Source of the DNA: Bemisia tabaci
Taxonomy: Eukaryota > Arthropoda > Insecta > Hemiptera > Aleyrodidae
Assembly: GCF_918797505.1 (NCBI RefSeq)
Contig: NC_092793.1
Location: 60,903,749 to 60,967,748, forward strand
DNA length: 64,000 bases
Direction: 5' to 3'
Of the stretch, positions 12,721-23,511 are shown one piece after another. The notes below the pieces were generated by a model. That model made no database searches, was not told the DNA's origin, and saw only the letters and a program-made list of their open reading frames with translations. The position numbers and the translations under genes are program-made. Each line of letters starts with the position of its first letter. The first letter of the stretch is position 1.

Positions 12721-13585
12721 TAATCATTAAATTGATCTAATGATTAGGTAATATTTACTCTTTCCTTACTTAATCTTGAAATCCAAATGCTACATGGGAA
12801 CATCTATGAAACATTCTCAGCAAACATTACAACAGACCGCATTATAGATCAGAGCAAAGTTTCTGACATAATACTGAATGTGAATTGCTTCAATATTTTT
12901 AAATTTAGTGAACACAAAAAATATCCAGAATATTACTATTGAGCATTATATCTCTCCGTAATCTAATAATTTTGCTCCCAAAAGGATGGCTTAAAAAAAT
13001 GCTTAAAACGTTAACTATCTCTTTAAGGCTGTACAAAGGCTAAAAATTGTATGTTCTCAAAAGATTCCATAGGAGGAAAGAACTAAAGGTTAGTTTTAAT
13101 TTCTTTCACTACTTTACTAGGTACGTAGTTTTTAAAAGCTTCAAAGGTCCGAGTTGAAAGTTCATTTTCCAATAGACAAATGCTAATTATTGAAAAGACA
13201 AAGAAAAACTTTAATGAAATGAAACAAAAGGAATTAAGAAACTAGACAATACCATTAGTACACTTTGAAAAAAAGTATTCAAAATAGGTAACTATTGATT
13301 AGTAAACTTAAAAACTAGAAGAGAAAAAGTCACTAAAAATGTGGCCCTGACTGTGAGTAACAAGTTGGTGGAATAGTCCTGGGATAATATTTTGCAGGGA
13401 AATCAAGGCCAGAGAAAGTTCCAACAATTTCCATTAGAGTAAAAAATTTTCTGAAAGACAGAAATGTGAGAAGAACTTACGTTCAATTAATAGAAATTTT
13501 GCTGATAACATAGGCCAAACCGAGGCAAAAACAAAGAAGAAGGAAAAAAATCTTATTTTTCGAAAGCACACGGGAAGAAATTGCA

Positions 13586-14763
13586 TATGAGGAAAAACAT
13601 TTAAGACAGGCGTAAAGAATGTAACAACGAAACACGTAGGAAAGGTGATTGACACGTTTTCGAAACGTTTCCTGTATGTGCTAATATCCATGCCGATGAG
13701 TCGTTCCCATGTGTCTGAAACGAGTCTGATGCGAATCTGATCTGTTGTCGAAGAAAGGTTGAACCGCAGAAAAACATTTTAGACAGGCGTTAAAAATGTA
13801 ACAACGAAACACGTAGGGAAGGTGTTTGACACGTTTTTGAAACGTTTCCTGCAAGTTTCTATTTTCATGCCGATGATTCGTTCCCATGTGTCTGAAACGA
13901 GTCTGATACGAATCTGATCTGTTGTCGAAAAAAGGTTGAAACGCAGAAAAACATTTTAGACAGGCGTTAAAAATGTAACAACGAAACACGTAGGGAAGGT
14001 GTTTGACACGTTTTTGAAACGTTTCCTGCAAGTTTCTATTTTCATGCCGATGATTCGTTCCCATGTGTCTGAAACGAGTCTGATACGAATCTGATCTGTT
14101 GTCGAAAAAAGGTTGAAACGCAGAAAAACATTTTAGACAGGCGTTAAAAATGTAACAACGAAACACGTAGGGAAGGTGTTTGACACGTTTTTGAAACGTT
14201 TCCTGCAAGTTTCTATTTTCATGCCGATGATTCGTTCCCATGTGTCTGAAACGAGTCTGATACGAATCTGATCTGTTGTCGAAAAAAGGTTGAAACGCAG
14301 AAAAACATTTTAGACAGGCGTTAAAAATGTAACAACGAAACACGTAGGGAAGGTGTTTGACACGTTTTTGAAACGTTTCCTGCAAGTTTCTATTTTCATG
14401 CCGATGATTCGTTCCCATGTGTCTGAAACGAGTCTGATACGAATCTGATCTGTTGTCGAAAAAAGGTTGAAACGCAGAAAAACATTTTAGACAGGCGTTA
14501 AAAATGTAACAACGAAACACGTAGGGAAGGTGTTTGACACGTTTTTGAAACGTTTCCTGCAAGTTTCTATTTTCATGCCGATGATTCGTTCCCATGTGTC
14601 TGAAACGGGTCTGAAACGGGTCTAAAACGAAGCTGATCTGTGGTCCAAAAATGTTGAAACGCAAAAAAACATTTTAGATAGGCGTAAGAAATGTAACAAC
14701 GAAACACGTGGGGAAGGTGTTTGACACGTTTTTGAAACGTTTCCTGCAACTCTCTATTTTCTT
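13586..14763. repeat. Tandem array, 177-bp unit, about 6.6 copies
   Basis: The marker gccgatga begins at 13692, 13869, 14046, 14223, 14400 and 14577, an exact 177-bp spacing. A partial unit precedes the first marker. The central copies look identical, while the first and last diverge, the pattern of unequal exchange. Since 177 is divisible by three, one minus-strand frame stays open for 327 codons with a 59-residue repeat. I regard that as a by-product rather than a protein. The unit shares GAAACGTTTC words with the element's ends. Confidence 0.9.
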
Positions 14764-15236
14764 GCCGAATGCCGGAGCATGAGACATAACTTACACGTTT
14801 TGAAAACTGTCCCTGAACCTATCAATAAAACGTTTCTAATATGTGTCGTAAAAATATTTTTAATACATTTATAAAATGTGTTAATGATACGGGAAAACTT
14901 TCCTCTCATTGAAACATTTTAAAACTGTGTTAGAAATGTATCAATTGAAAGATCCGATATAGACACTTACCGAAACATTTTAGAAACCTCTCCCAATTTT
15001 GTGACACCACTTGTGCTATTAGGGTATAGACCTAATTTTGTCATTTTTTCCATTCGCTTTGATATGGCATTTTCAAGATCACCAGCGGATTTAATTTCAA
15101 ATGATAAACCTTCCTAGGATTCAGTTCTTGATGGTTTCCATTAGCTTAGATAAGCTACCCTCCTATTGTTGACGTGATGACAACCTGAAAATCGTTGTGA
15201 ATGGAGTCGGAAAACTTTCAAGCGAAGTGGACCCCC

Positions 15237-15764
15237 TTAATCGTGACAAGACTGGCAAAGGCTGGAGGTGAAAGTCCGAAATAACCTGAAGAACAGGAGA
15301 ACGTTTATACAAGAGCATAACCAAATGGAACTAAACCATTCCTGTATCAATTTCTCGCAATTCTTTGGCCTACAATTATATTTCCAATAAAATCTTCTGA
15401 TTTTACGTAACCAGCGCAATAAATGCGTGGCGTCAGTTTTAAATTTCATCCTCTCCAAGGATGAAAGTTCTTGCATTGGTTTATGCAAGCTGAGTAAAAA
15501 CTGAGTATCCGCATCGTCCTCTTTTTTGGGTTGTTTTTCACTGAACCTATTAGTCAGGAGCTCCAATTTTATGTTTTCCAACCTCAGTAGGCACATTTCC
15601 TGAACTCCGTTTCGGAACGATTACATCTCGGAGGAACTCCATTGCGCCAAAAAAAGGCCAATTGTCTTAAGCTTTTCGTGCATCACCACTCTTGGTCCTC
15701 TTGATGGGAAGAAGTTTTCGTCGGAAGGTATCGCGTAAATTCTCCCAAACTCTCTTCACATGTC
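15237..15764 (-). pseudogene. MADF-BESS DNA-binding protein, broken exon
   Basis: MADF-BESS proteins are arthropod transcription-factor-like DNA-binding proteins. A good acceptor (ctcattacag) ends at 15765 and the exon reads VKRVWENLRDTFRR, then a basic stretch ending KSGDARKA: the middle of a MADF domain. An in-frame TAA follows, then the same frame resumes with DNWPFFGAMEFLRDVIV, the MADF end. A later frameshift leads to the BESS motif (DADTQFLLSLHKPMQEL...). The first MADF half would lie upstream in another exon, which I did not find. The stop plus the frameshift argue for a pseudogene unless there are sequencing errors. Domain identification is by recalled consensus. Confidence 0.7.
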
Positions 15765-17362
15765 CTGTAATGAGAAAAGAAAAATGCCTAGAATATGAGG
15801 TCATCGCAAACTCCAACCACAGCCTTTAAATACAAATATTCGTGCCCACGGAGCATGAGCAGCGCATGAAAGAAGTAAAAAATGTATTCAAAATACAGGA
15901 AAATCGTCTTACAATTTTTAGCTTTTCCAGTGATTTCATCTAAAAGAGATAAGACGAATTTGGAGGAAACTCCATTTCGAAAAATTGGCACTTACTCCTC
16001 TCATAGCTGCAGTGCTGCCCTCTGCCGTAAGACAGGAGAGCTGCTGTTGCGCGGTGTCTCGGGTAAGGGTGAGCACACCGTCATGGAGCGTCCTCTGCCG
16101 GGCGCGGCTGAAAGCGAGCGGCGCAACGCGGTGTGATCCAGTCGGCTGCAGTTGGCGGTCCAGTCCCTGCGGTGAGCGCGTCGCCGTGTCCGCGGACCCT
16201 CTTACATTATCCCTTTCATGTGCCCTGGTCAGCGGCAGTTCTCACATCGCCTCCCCGGATAACTCCATCCCTTCATCTGGCCAATCTTTCATCTTTTGAG
16301 GTCGCCCTCGTTCTTGTCGCTTTCACGGCCTCTGTGCGGTTGTGCTGGCCGTGCGAGACTTCTCGCCGCGTGTGCGTTCGTCCGTGTATGACCCGCTACG
16401 GTTGTGACTCGAAAATCGTCAAAATGAAAATTCGTGTCGGGCTCCAAACTGTGAAATTTTACTCCTCGTGCGAACGAGCTTGAAAAAATTCGCCGTGTCC
16501 CGAGCTCGGTTTCCGTCAAGTTCACCTTTTGCCCATTTACCGAAGGCCTCTCCCAAGTTAAAATTTTGGATCGTTTTTTGCAGTAATTTCAATTCTTTTT
16601 TTTTTACTTTTTTATTTATTTTTTAAATTTATTTTGTATTTTTATACCCAAGTGATTTTAAGTTCTGTGAGACTTCAGTGCTTGGTTTTGTGAATAAAAG
16701 GGATACCATAATGCACTTGGTTCAGGTACGTTTTCAATATTGCTGAAGAGATTTAAGCTGTGGAGATTTATCACAAGATAATATTTGTTGAGAATGCGCC
16801 AGCATGCCGTCTCACACATTCGGCCGTACGAATGCAGTGACAACTTCAGAAGTTACACGAAAAATTTCGGACGGACGGTACATATGCAGCACCGCCCTAT
16901 ACTGTATAAACTGAGTCGAAAAATTACATGAAAAATCCCTCCCTCATGAACGGAGATCGAAAATATCATGTAAAATTTAATATTCTGAGGAAACATTGAA
17001 AAATCGAACACCAAAGCCTTCTAACGTTAATTTTTCGATTCTAGTACTTTTTTCAGCCAAATTATTGACCTCATGTATCACAAATGATGACATGAAAAGT
17101 CAGTGAACATAGCAAATCGTTCTATGCAACGATTTTGCTATAAAAACGAAATATTATTAGAAATACTGCGATGCTGAGGTATCTAAGTTTCTGGCTTTCT
17201 TCATTCTATAACGGAAAGGAAGATCGTAAAATCGTTACTTATACAACTGATTTAATCGGTAAATAATGAAAAATGAGCGGGGGGGGGGGGGGTGGGAGCA
17301 CTGGTTGAGCAAACCTAAGGTTTTGGAAATCTAGCTTCTGAAGTAGTATAAAAGCATTCAAC
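15765..17362. other. GC-rich island then AT-rich spacer
   Basis: From about 16000 to 16550 the sequence is distinctly GC- and CpG-rich compared with its surroundings, and frames are open in several phases on both strands, as is usual for such composition. It could be a 5' UTR or promoter of a nearby host gene, but I see no TATA box or conserved protein. From 16560 on it is AT-rich and featureless. A G14 run lies at 17279-17292. Confidence 0.35.
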
Positions 17363-17364
17363 TG

Positions 17365-17594
17365 CACTGGGAAAAAAAAACACATTAGATCTAGAGTCCA
17401 TACTCTTGAAAACATTGGCAAGAAAAAGGACTCTTGATTCAATCAGATTTAAGCTTAGATCAAGAACCAAGCCTCTTAATTTGAGCGGATTTCCTTTTGA
17501 TTAAAGCTTAAATCTGATTGAATCAAGAGTCCTTTTTCTTGTCAATGTTTTCAAGAGTCTGGACTCCAGATCCAATGTGTTTTTTTTTCCAGTG
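17365..17594. mobile_element. CACTGG-ended miniature element, family A copy 1
   Basis: It begins CACTGGGAAAAAAAAACAC and ends TTTTTTTTTCCAGTG, with nearly the entire length self-complementary (tctagagtccatactcttg and its counterpart at the other end). It is flanked by TG at 17363-17364 and 17595-17596, a 2-bp TSD. CACTR termini with 2-3 bp TSDs are the hallmark of EnSpm/CACTA transposons, so this is a non-autonomous CACTA-like MITE. Related copies lie at 28583, 32452 and 35532. Confidence 0.85.
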
Positions 17595-17596
17595 TG

Positions 17597-18718
17597 GGTA
17601 ATCACTAGCGTGGTCTTGTCCGATACATTATTTACCATCAATTTGTCTTTTCTGTTTAAGTCTAACACTTTAATATCACAGATATATCACAGTCTATCAC
17701 TGCAATATCTGCAATATCAATATCACTGCAACATCTCATGAGTACAATTGATTTGTAATATCTCATGATAATGCTAATATCTCTCTTACTACCTTGAAAT
17801 AGTATACGGATAGTAAATTATGTGAATTCTCTAAACAGGGCTGCAAAATCCTTACGGTGTTCTCAGAGACCCATAATTAATCTTTTTTTCATATCCGCGG
17901 CAAGTAGGATAACCAAAAAAAAAACATCTCTCGTCGATGAGGCTTGTCGTGTGCCGTCAGGGGTTGATGTAGCGATATCAAACCCCTCAGTGGTTCTTAG
18001 CGGACTTCAAACCTATCCCTAGAAAGTGCTTTTTAGTTTTACATTAGAGACCCATGCTCATTTGTTTATAATGGCCGAAGCTATTCGGAAAAGAGTAAGC
18101 AACAGAATTTCCGAAAGGGTATTCGTACGCGGTGGACGCCTGGGGTATGAGCACTAAACCATGAGTTCGTCCTTTCATGTACCTAGAATTGATCTCTAGG
18201 AGCTTATAATCTAATTACGAGCTCTCCACGTTACTCATTAACGAACGGGTCATATCTACTACTAATGAAATAGGACAGACATTTTGAAACATCGAAACCG
18301 CATTTTTTTCTCAAGGCCCAATTCCGAAATCTTATAATGAAACAACGAACCTTTTCGCGGTTGCGGAAGGCCAGGCGTCTTTTCGCGGCCTGCTGCCACG
18401 ACGGAAAAAACAAGAAGGATTTCCGGAAAGGAATAGTAGATTCTCTCCATAGTGCTGTGCTGCTGAAATACCTTTCTGGTGGGTGTCGCCGAGCACATTC
18501 TCCGTACCGTCGTGCTTACAGGAAAACAAGTATGAGCATTCAGATATTATCAAACTACCTTCGACCAATCACAAACTTTCCCATAAAAAATATATTGCAA
18601 CGCATCGTTCTCGGGCAGTTTATTAATTGAATAGCGTCGTCAAATTCACCCCCGTCCATTATTACAATCTCTATTTGATTCAGAGACGATAAAGCACAAA
18701 AAACATAGTCGGAATATA
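17597..18718. other. No recognisable gene
   Basis: There are short overlapping frames on both strands, notably at 18231-18630, without family signatures. Around 17680-17730 there is a run of related phrases (atatcacag, atatctgcaatatc, atatcactgc). Nothing else stands out. Confidence 0.4.
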
Positions 18719-19156
18719 CGAATAAAAGGAGATTTAATTAAAATATGGGTAAACAAGGCTAAAAAATGATTAAAACACTAAAAGGCAGGACGTTTCGAGC
18801 TGTTACCAGCTCATTTTCAGCTGCAAAAACACATTAAAACAAGTCAAAAATTGAGTAGCAACCTGACCCGAGCCGTTATCACGTTACCACCGGAATTCAG
18901 CACCGAACATCCGAAGCAGACATAGTCTGCCTAATGCCCAGGTCTGCACATGTCTGCCTCGGATGTTCGGTACTGAATTCCAGTGGTTACGTGATAACGG
19001 CTCGGGTCAGGTCGCCACTCAATTTTTGACTTGTTTTAATATGTTTTTGCAGCTGAAAATGAGCTGGTAACAGCTCGAAACGTCCTGCATTTTAGTGTTT
19101 TAATAATTTTTTAGCCTTGTTTACCCATATTATAATTAAATCTCCTTTTATTTGAT
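18719..19156. mobile_element. Near-perfect hairpin element with CTGAA...CGAAACG motif in each arm
   Basis: The left arm starts aataaaaggagatttaatt near 18721 and the right arm ends with its complement near 19153. The loop is roughly 18926-18955. Each arm carries, in inverted orientation, a motif CTGAAAAT followed by a 6-bp stem (GAGCTG...CAGCTC) with loop GTAA and then GAAACG. Arms are about 200 bp with few mismatches. No protein is encoded. Confidence 0.8.
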
Positions 19157-20994
19157 TCAGATTGTAATAAAATAATGGCATTCAATTTTTTCAGTCCACA
19201 AATGTGATTTACTGGCGTCCAAAAGTTACCATACGGGATACACTTACCAGCTGTCGGCGCATGCTGGTTCAGCGTCACAAATTGATTTTTTTCTCTCTTT
19301 TTTTGTTATTTTCTTTATAAACTTAAAATATCCATATTATTCCCACTGTTAAGTCCATAATCTCCAATTTGCCGAATTACCTCCAATTAATTATGAGTTT
19401 TACTTCGAGGATTCTGGGACATGGTGACATCGATAGAAGTGAAATGCTGGTGAGGATTACAATTGCCATACAAATTAAGCTTGTTTCCCTCCGATCATAT
19501 CGAATCACCGAAAATGACCAATTTACCAAGAATCGCAGTTTAGTTCTTTCGTTAGTACATGATCACCGACGCCCAATGTTGAACGAGGATCATAGGCTTT
19601 GTCATAAGGTTTCTTGCATAGAGATCGGAACGCGAGTCATGAGGTGATCACCCTATTTGCATCATAAACTGGAGATCACAAGCCTCGTCACACATACTCT
19701 CTGCACTGAAAGATCTCGGAGGTTGCCATAGCAGCGTGACTTTGTCTAATGCTCATTGCAACGTAGTGTCAGCGGAATGGGGGTAATAGATTTTTTCATA
19801 CGAACGCTATCCGAAGAGGCAACAACTTGGGACGGTTGCGTCGAAGTGATTTAAATCTGTATCCCATTCGAATGTGGGAGCATGAGAGATGGCCGAGATC
19901 CATGCCGCCACCGAAAAGCGTAGTCATGTTCGTTGTAAAAACGTCTTCGCGGACGCAACGCGTAAATGTCTGGGCGGCTTACTTTACGATGCCTCTCAGG
20001 AAATCCCGGAAATAAGTGGAGAGGGCTGCGCTACAGTTTCGCATAGTTTTGCTGAATTTCACTCTTGCACAGTTGTGATGAAATCAACTCTTTCGCACAC
20101 TTCACGTGCATGGTTTCAGTTTCGCACACTTCTAGCATGGGGCATGTTCAAGGAAAAGGTTAGCCGAATTTTTTAAGACTTATGCCAGGTTTGCCAAGGG
20201 GGTCATTAAGCAAACGTAGGGTTGCCAAACGCCATTTCAGACAAACCTCGATTTTGTTTTTTACCGCAACTATGACCGTACCGCTTAACCCTGTTTTTTT
20301 ACCGCAAATGTCACGTTGGTAGGCGAACTGTGGAGATCAATTTTTTACAGATCCAAGTAGACTCTATTTCAGGAACACGCTCAACACTGAGAATGGCTGC
20401 AAGTAAAGGGGAAAATAGCATGGAAAATTGATAATCTCATTGACTACTTGTTGCAGCTGGTTGGTGTTGTCGTGTTGCTGCAACATGACAATTTGTAACT
20501 TTACAAGGTTCACAATGTCGCGGCACTAATTCCATTTCTCAAACGTACAGAAACACATTGTCAGTTCTAAAATAAGTAGTAGGCAGGAAATTCTCCCCAA
20601 TAATTGCCAACGGCCCGCGGAAAATGCGGTAAGACGGTGATTATGGGAGGGGGGGGGGGAGGTTTTGCCTAGCCGCGCGAAAGGTGGGTCCCATCGCGGG
20701 TGCAGCACTTGAGCTTTCAGTGCACGAAGTCGTGAATGATTGTAGTTTTTTTTTTTTTTCCCCGTGATTTCAGATCTGGCGAGTGGTCGGGCGCGGGTCG
20801 GCGGTACGTCAGGGATGATGGATGGATTTCGAGAGCTTGTTACGCTCGCTTATTTAGGGCAATAATGCACTTCACCGGCTCCTATCCTACGTATCTTCAA
20901 ACACGCTCCTCCCCCCCCCCCCCCCCGGTCATCTGCAATGCCCTTTCGACCACTCGCCCTCTAACCTCTCTCGCGAGTGAAAAAACAAAAACCT
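19157..20994. other. No recognisable gene; two long G/C homopolymers
   Basis: Frames such as 19369-19647 and 19889-20176 have no visible domain. A G11 run is at 20649-20659 and a C16 run at 20911-20926. The interval seems to be ordinary intergenic or intronic DNA. Confidence 0.4.
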
Positions 20995-20995
20995 A

Positions 20996-21266
20996 GATTT
21001 GGACCGCGGGAATCAAAAAGGAACCAAGCAGCCATATCAGCTATTGCCAAAATTAATAGGGCATTACAATTTTTTACTTGAAACTGCTTATTCGGATTTT
21101 TGTGCAAATTTCAGTGAATTTTCTGCAATTTCAGTGAAGCAAATTCTTCTTAATTTTCAAAGAAATCCGCACGAACGTTCTCGCGTCAAGTAAATAAATT
21201 CTCTATAGCTAAATTTTGCAACAGCTGATATGGTTTGGTTCCTCTGTGCTAAACGCGATCCAATTC
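20996..21266. mobile_element. Inverted-repeat miniature element, family D copy 1
   Basis: The left part carries aaaaaggaaccaagcag and atatcagctattgcc; the right part carries their diverged complements (acagctgatatggtttggttc). A second copy at 61312-61556 shares the same internal order, including a segment rich in ttttacttgaaa and aaatttcagtg. The shared palindromic organisation shows a MITE family. Boundaries are approximate. Confidence 0.65.
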
Positions 21267-21435
21267 GACCACCCTTTGCATCAATAACTCAGTTTATATG
21301 AGTCTTCCTAATGAGTTGAATTTTGTGTTCTCTGCAAGAAGGCTGTTAAAATTTGCGTACATGTATGATGTATTCTGAAAATAAAGAAAAAACAAACACA
21401 TTAAAAAATTAATAAAAAGCAATTAAAATATTATT

Positions 21436-21710
21436 ATTCTACCACAAATAGTTGCCTATCCATTAAATGTTTCCTGAAAAATTCTAAATTAATGTCGCCT
21501 AACACAGACTTTCATTACCTTAATCAGCACAAAATTTTTCTCATCTCAACACAGGCCATGCATATTAATCTACCACAATTAGTTGCCAGGGAATTACCTA
21601 TTGATTTGGATGTTTCCTGAAAAATTCTAAATCAATCTCGCGCAACACAGACTTTGACCACCTTAATCTGCACAAAATTTTTCTCATCTCAACACAGGCC
21701 ATGCGTACAA
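21436..21710. repeat. Two-copy tandem duplication, ~143-bp period
   Basis: A unit containing ctaccaca, agttgcc, gtttcctgaaaaattctaaat, acacagactt and ctcaacacaggccatgc occurs at about 21438-21562 and again at about 21571-21705. The repeat distance measured at aacacaggcc is 143 bp. Copies are clearly diverged. Confidence 0.7.
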
Positions 21711-21754
21711 ACATTATTATAATGCCACCATTCAGAGGAAAAAAATATTTTTTC

Positions 21755-21995
21755 AAGAATACATATCGACGGTCTAAGTCGGCAATCACATAACTCCGTT
21801 TGTGACGTCGCAGACTTCCTGTCATACTTAATTTCATAAACGGGAAACTACTCCATCGCAATTCTTTAAAACTGCCGTGATTTTTCTGTTCTGTGCGAAG
21901 AAAATTCTGCAAAAACTTCAAGGAATGGTGTCAATTTATTTTTCTTTAAAAAAATAACATGGGTGCGGAGATTTTTAAACATATGTGATTACCGA
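21755..21995 (-). repeat. Dispersed repeat family E, copy 1
   Basis: Read on the minus strand this segment matches 30608-30860 read on the plus strand: gttttt-gcagaattttcttcg, aaagaattg, and gttatgtgattgccgactta in the same order. In both copies a short frame containing SYVIADL and RRY remains open. Confidence 0.7.
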
Positions 21996-22021
21996 TTTTC
22001 ACCGTCCATATTATAAATCAT

Positions 22022-22405
22022 TCATACCATCGTCGCATTCTCCCGGGTTGGCGGGGCCGCTTGCGGGGCGGCTACCGGGGCGGCTGGCGGGAAGGCTACT
22101 GGGGCTGCTGGCGGGGCGGCTACCGGGGCAGCTGGCGGGGCGGCTGGCGGGAAGGCTACCGGGGCAGCTGGCGGGGCGGCTACCGGGGCAGCTGGCGGGG
22201 CGGCTGGCGGAGCGGCTGGCGGGAAGGCTACCGGGGCAGCTGGCGGGGCGGCTACCGGGGCGGCTGACGGGGCCCTGGTCATATTAAGGGGGGGGATATC
22301 CATATGGATACGCTGGATACCCATAAATTGCCATTGCCGGTGGTGGTGGAGGAGGAGGAGGTGGAGCTGGGAGATTGATGATCTCCTCCTCACGCATTTC
22401 GTTGA
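22022..22405 (-). CDS. Possible last exon: Tyr/Pro-rich then Ala-Pro-Val repeats
   Basis: On the minus strand a good acceptor (ttttgtttcag) precedes 22405. One frame then reads NEMREEEIINLP, a proline run and AMAIYGYPAYPYGYP before a C8 homopolymer, while the neighbouring frame continues beyond it as PLNMTRAP and then AAPVAAPP / AAPVAFPP repeats to a stop at 22022. A one-base length change in the C-run would join them, so either there is a frameshift or the sequence is imperfect. Such low-complexity Tyr/Pro and Ala/Pro composition is known in structural or cuticle-associated proteins, but that is only a suggestion. No signal peptide exon could be connected with certainty. Confidence 0.35.
   Translation of the reverse strand, partial: STKCVRRRSSISQLHLLLLHHHRQWQFMGIQRIHMDIPPLNMTRAPSAAPVAAPPAAPVAFPPAAPPAAPPAAPVAAPPAAPVAFPPAAPPAAPVAAPPAAPVAFPPAAPVAAPQAAPPTRENATMV
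22040..22275. repeat. GC-rich minisatellite
   Basis: Imperfect repetition of ggcggctaccggggcagctg / ggcggctggcgggaaggcta modules built from 12-15 bp words. Nearly all reading frames stay open on both strands for compositional reasons. Only the minus-strand Ala-Pro frame follows an acceptor site. Confidence 0.85.
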
Positions 22406-22423
22406 CTGAAACAAAATGACCAA

Positions 22424-23511
22424 AAATCAACAATACAGTAAGTCCTGAAAGAACAGCATAGATTTATAAATTTATTTCAGGTTAACCGTTATTAATCTCA
22501 AACCATTGCTTACTGCAAAATATCCTCTTATATATAGGTATATCAATTCGATAACATTTTGCCATAAGTAATTACTAAATGTACATAAAAGTGAATAGCT
22601 TTCTCTTTAGACGGCTAGTTCTTGTGGCATGTTTGCCTCCAGTCGAATCCTGGAGAATACACAAACCACCAAACGCCCTCCAAAATATTTTCAGGTAAAA
22701 GATCCAGTCGAGGAAATTCACGTGTTACATCCTTACCAAAAACATCCCTGCGTCATTTCTCCAAGAGGGTTGATAAAACTAACTAAGAGATAGGCAGAAA
22801 CCTCTCTTAAATTCTCAGGGTCCACCAACACTTAAACTCCAACTCCACAAGAACTTACTCTAGGTTCAAAAAAAAGAAGAAGAAAAATTAGATAATCCCT
22901 TAACAATAAGAAAATTAAAAAAAAAACCGAAAAATCGATTTTGTGGTCATAAGTAGGTACCTAAATCCCTCGAATAAACCTGAAATCACAAAATCCGTCG
23001 AGAATATTTAATGAATTTCCCCCTTCAATTATGAGTTCCGCAATAAGCACGACTCGCTTGGACCTTTCCATACACGAGCAACAAGAAACTGATTTCTTCT
23101 TTCTCACCAACTGATTGTGAGGAGAGCGGGAGCATTTACTTTTTCCTTCATTTATACAGGATGCAACAAGCATGACTTGCGTTTGTAGAAGCCCTTTCAT
23201 TAAGGAGATCGCGAAAGCCTTTACCGCGTTCATTTCCAAAAGGGATTAATCCAGAATTTCAAGCATTTTAATAATTTAATGGATTCATCTGTTCTCATAT
23301 CAAGCATCTTAATTCTCAAAACTGTAGGGAACAAATTCATTTATTGTGAAACATAATGTATTTAGTTCAGATGTCTCTGAAGGCATGAATTTCTGATCAT
23401 ACTTTCTTCACTATCGCATTTATTCAAGTACATTCAACAGGGAATGAAATGAAACTCTAAAAAATGTCCTATATAAAACAAAAGTAAATTGTTGAGAATC
23501 CCATTACTTAC
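22424..23511. other. Probable intronic or intergenic DNA; weak exon candidate
   Basis: A minus-strand frame at 22961-23239 contains MNAVKAFAISLMKGLLQ and a donor-like CAGTTG|GTGAGA near 23108, but no acceptor joins it to the small exon at 23512 in frame. I consider it unproven. The rest is AT-rich without signatures. Confidence 0.3.

Larger units (their letters stand above)
7251..12799. mobile_element. Nested inner TIR element (5.5 kb) with TCCCATGTAGCATTT ends
   Basis: The left end TCCCATGTAGCATTTTGGAT at 7251 is matched by its reverse complement ending at 12799. The TIRs run about 36 bp with one indel and continue through ttcaagattaagtaagg. Next to both ends lie repeats built from aagtaat/attactt words. 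The termini resemble those of the enclosing element (CCC, three bases, TAGCA), suggesting the same superfamily. I saw no transposase-like frame and no clear TSD. The interior may be acquired non-transposon DNA. Confidence 0.7.
6143..15024. mobile_element. Large outer TIR element (8.9 kb) with CCCTAATAGCACA ends
   Basis: The left terminus CCCTAATAGCACA at 6143 is matched by its reverse complement ending at 15024. Each end is flanked by TA (6141-6142 and 15025-15026), which could be a TA TSD. Both subterminal regions are packed with related GAAACGTTT / GTGACACC-type phrases. No frame in the interior resembles a transposase. About 5.5 kb of the length is a second, nested element (7251-12799). 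The superfamily is not certain; the ends are those of a cut-and-paste DNA transposon. Confidence 0.7.

Noticed and set aside
13681..14664. 327-codon minus-strand frame with 59-residue repeats
   Set aside because: It is explained by a 177-bp tandem repeat (a multiple of three) inside a transposon end. There is no domain, and the repeat shares words with non-coding subterminal DNA.
13586..14763. CRISPR-like array
   Set aside because: Units are contiguous 177-bp tandem repeats without unique spacers; eukaryotic context.
16133..16525. Protein-coding gene in the GC-rich island
   Set aside because: Several overlapping frames on both strands are open with no conserved motif, as expected from high GC content.
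21985..22287. Plus-strand Leu/Gly/Arg-repeat frames over the GC minisatellite
   Set aside because: All phases stay open because of composition; only the opposite strand has an upstream splice acceptor.
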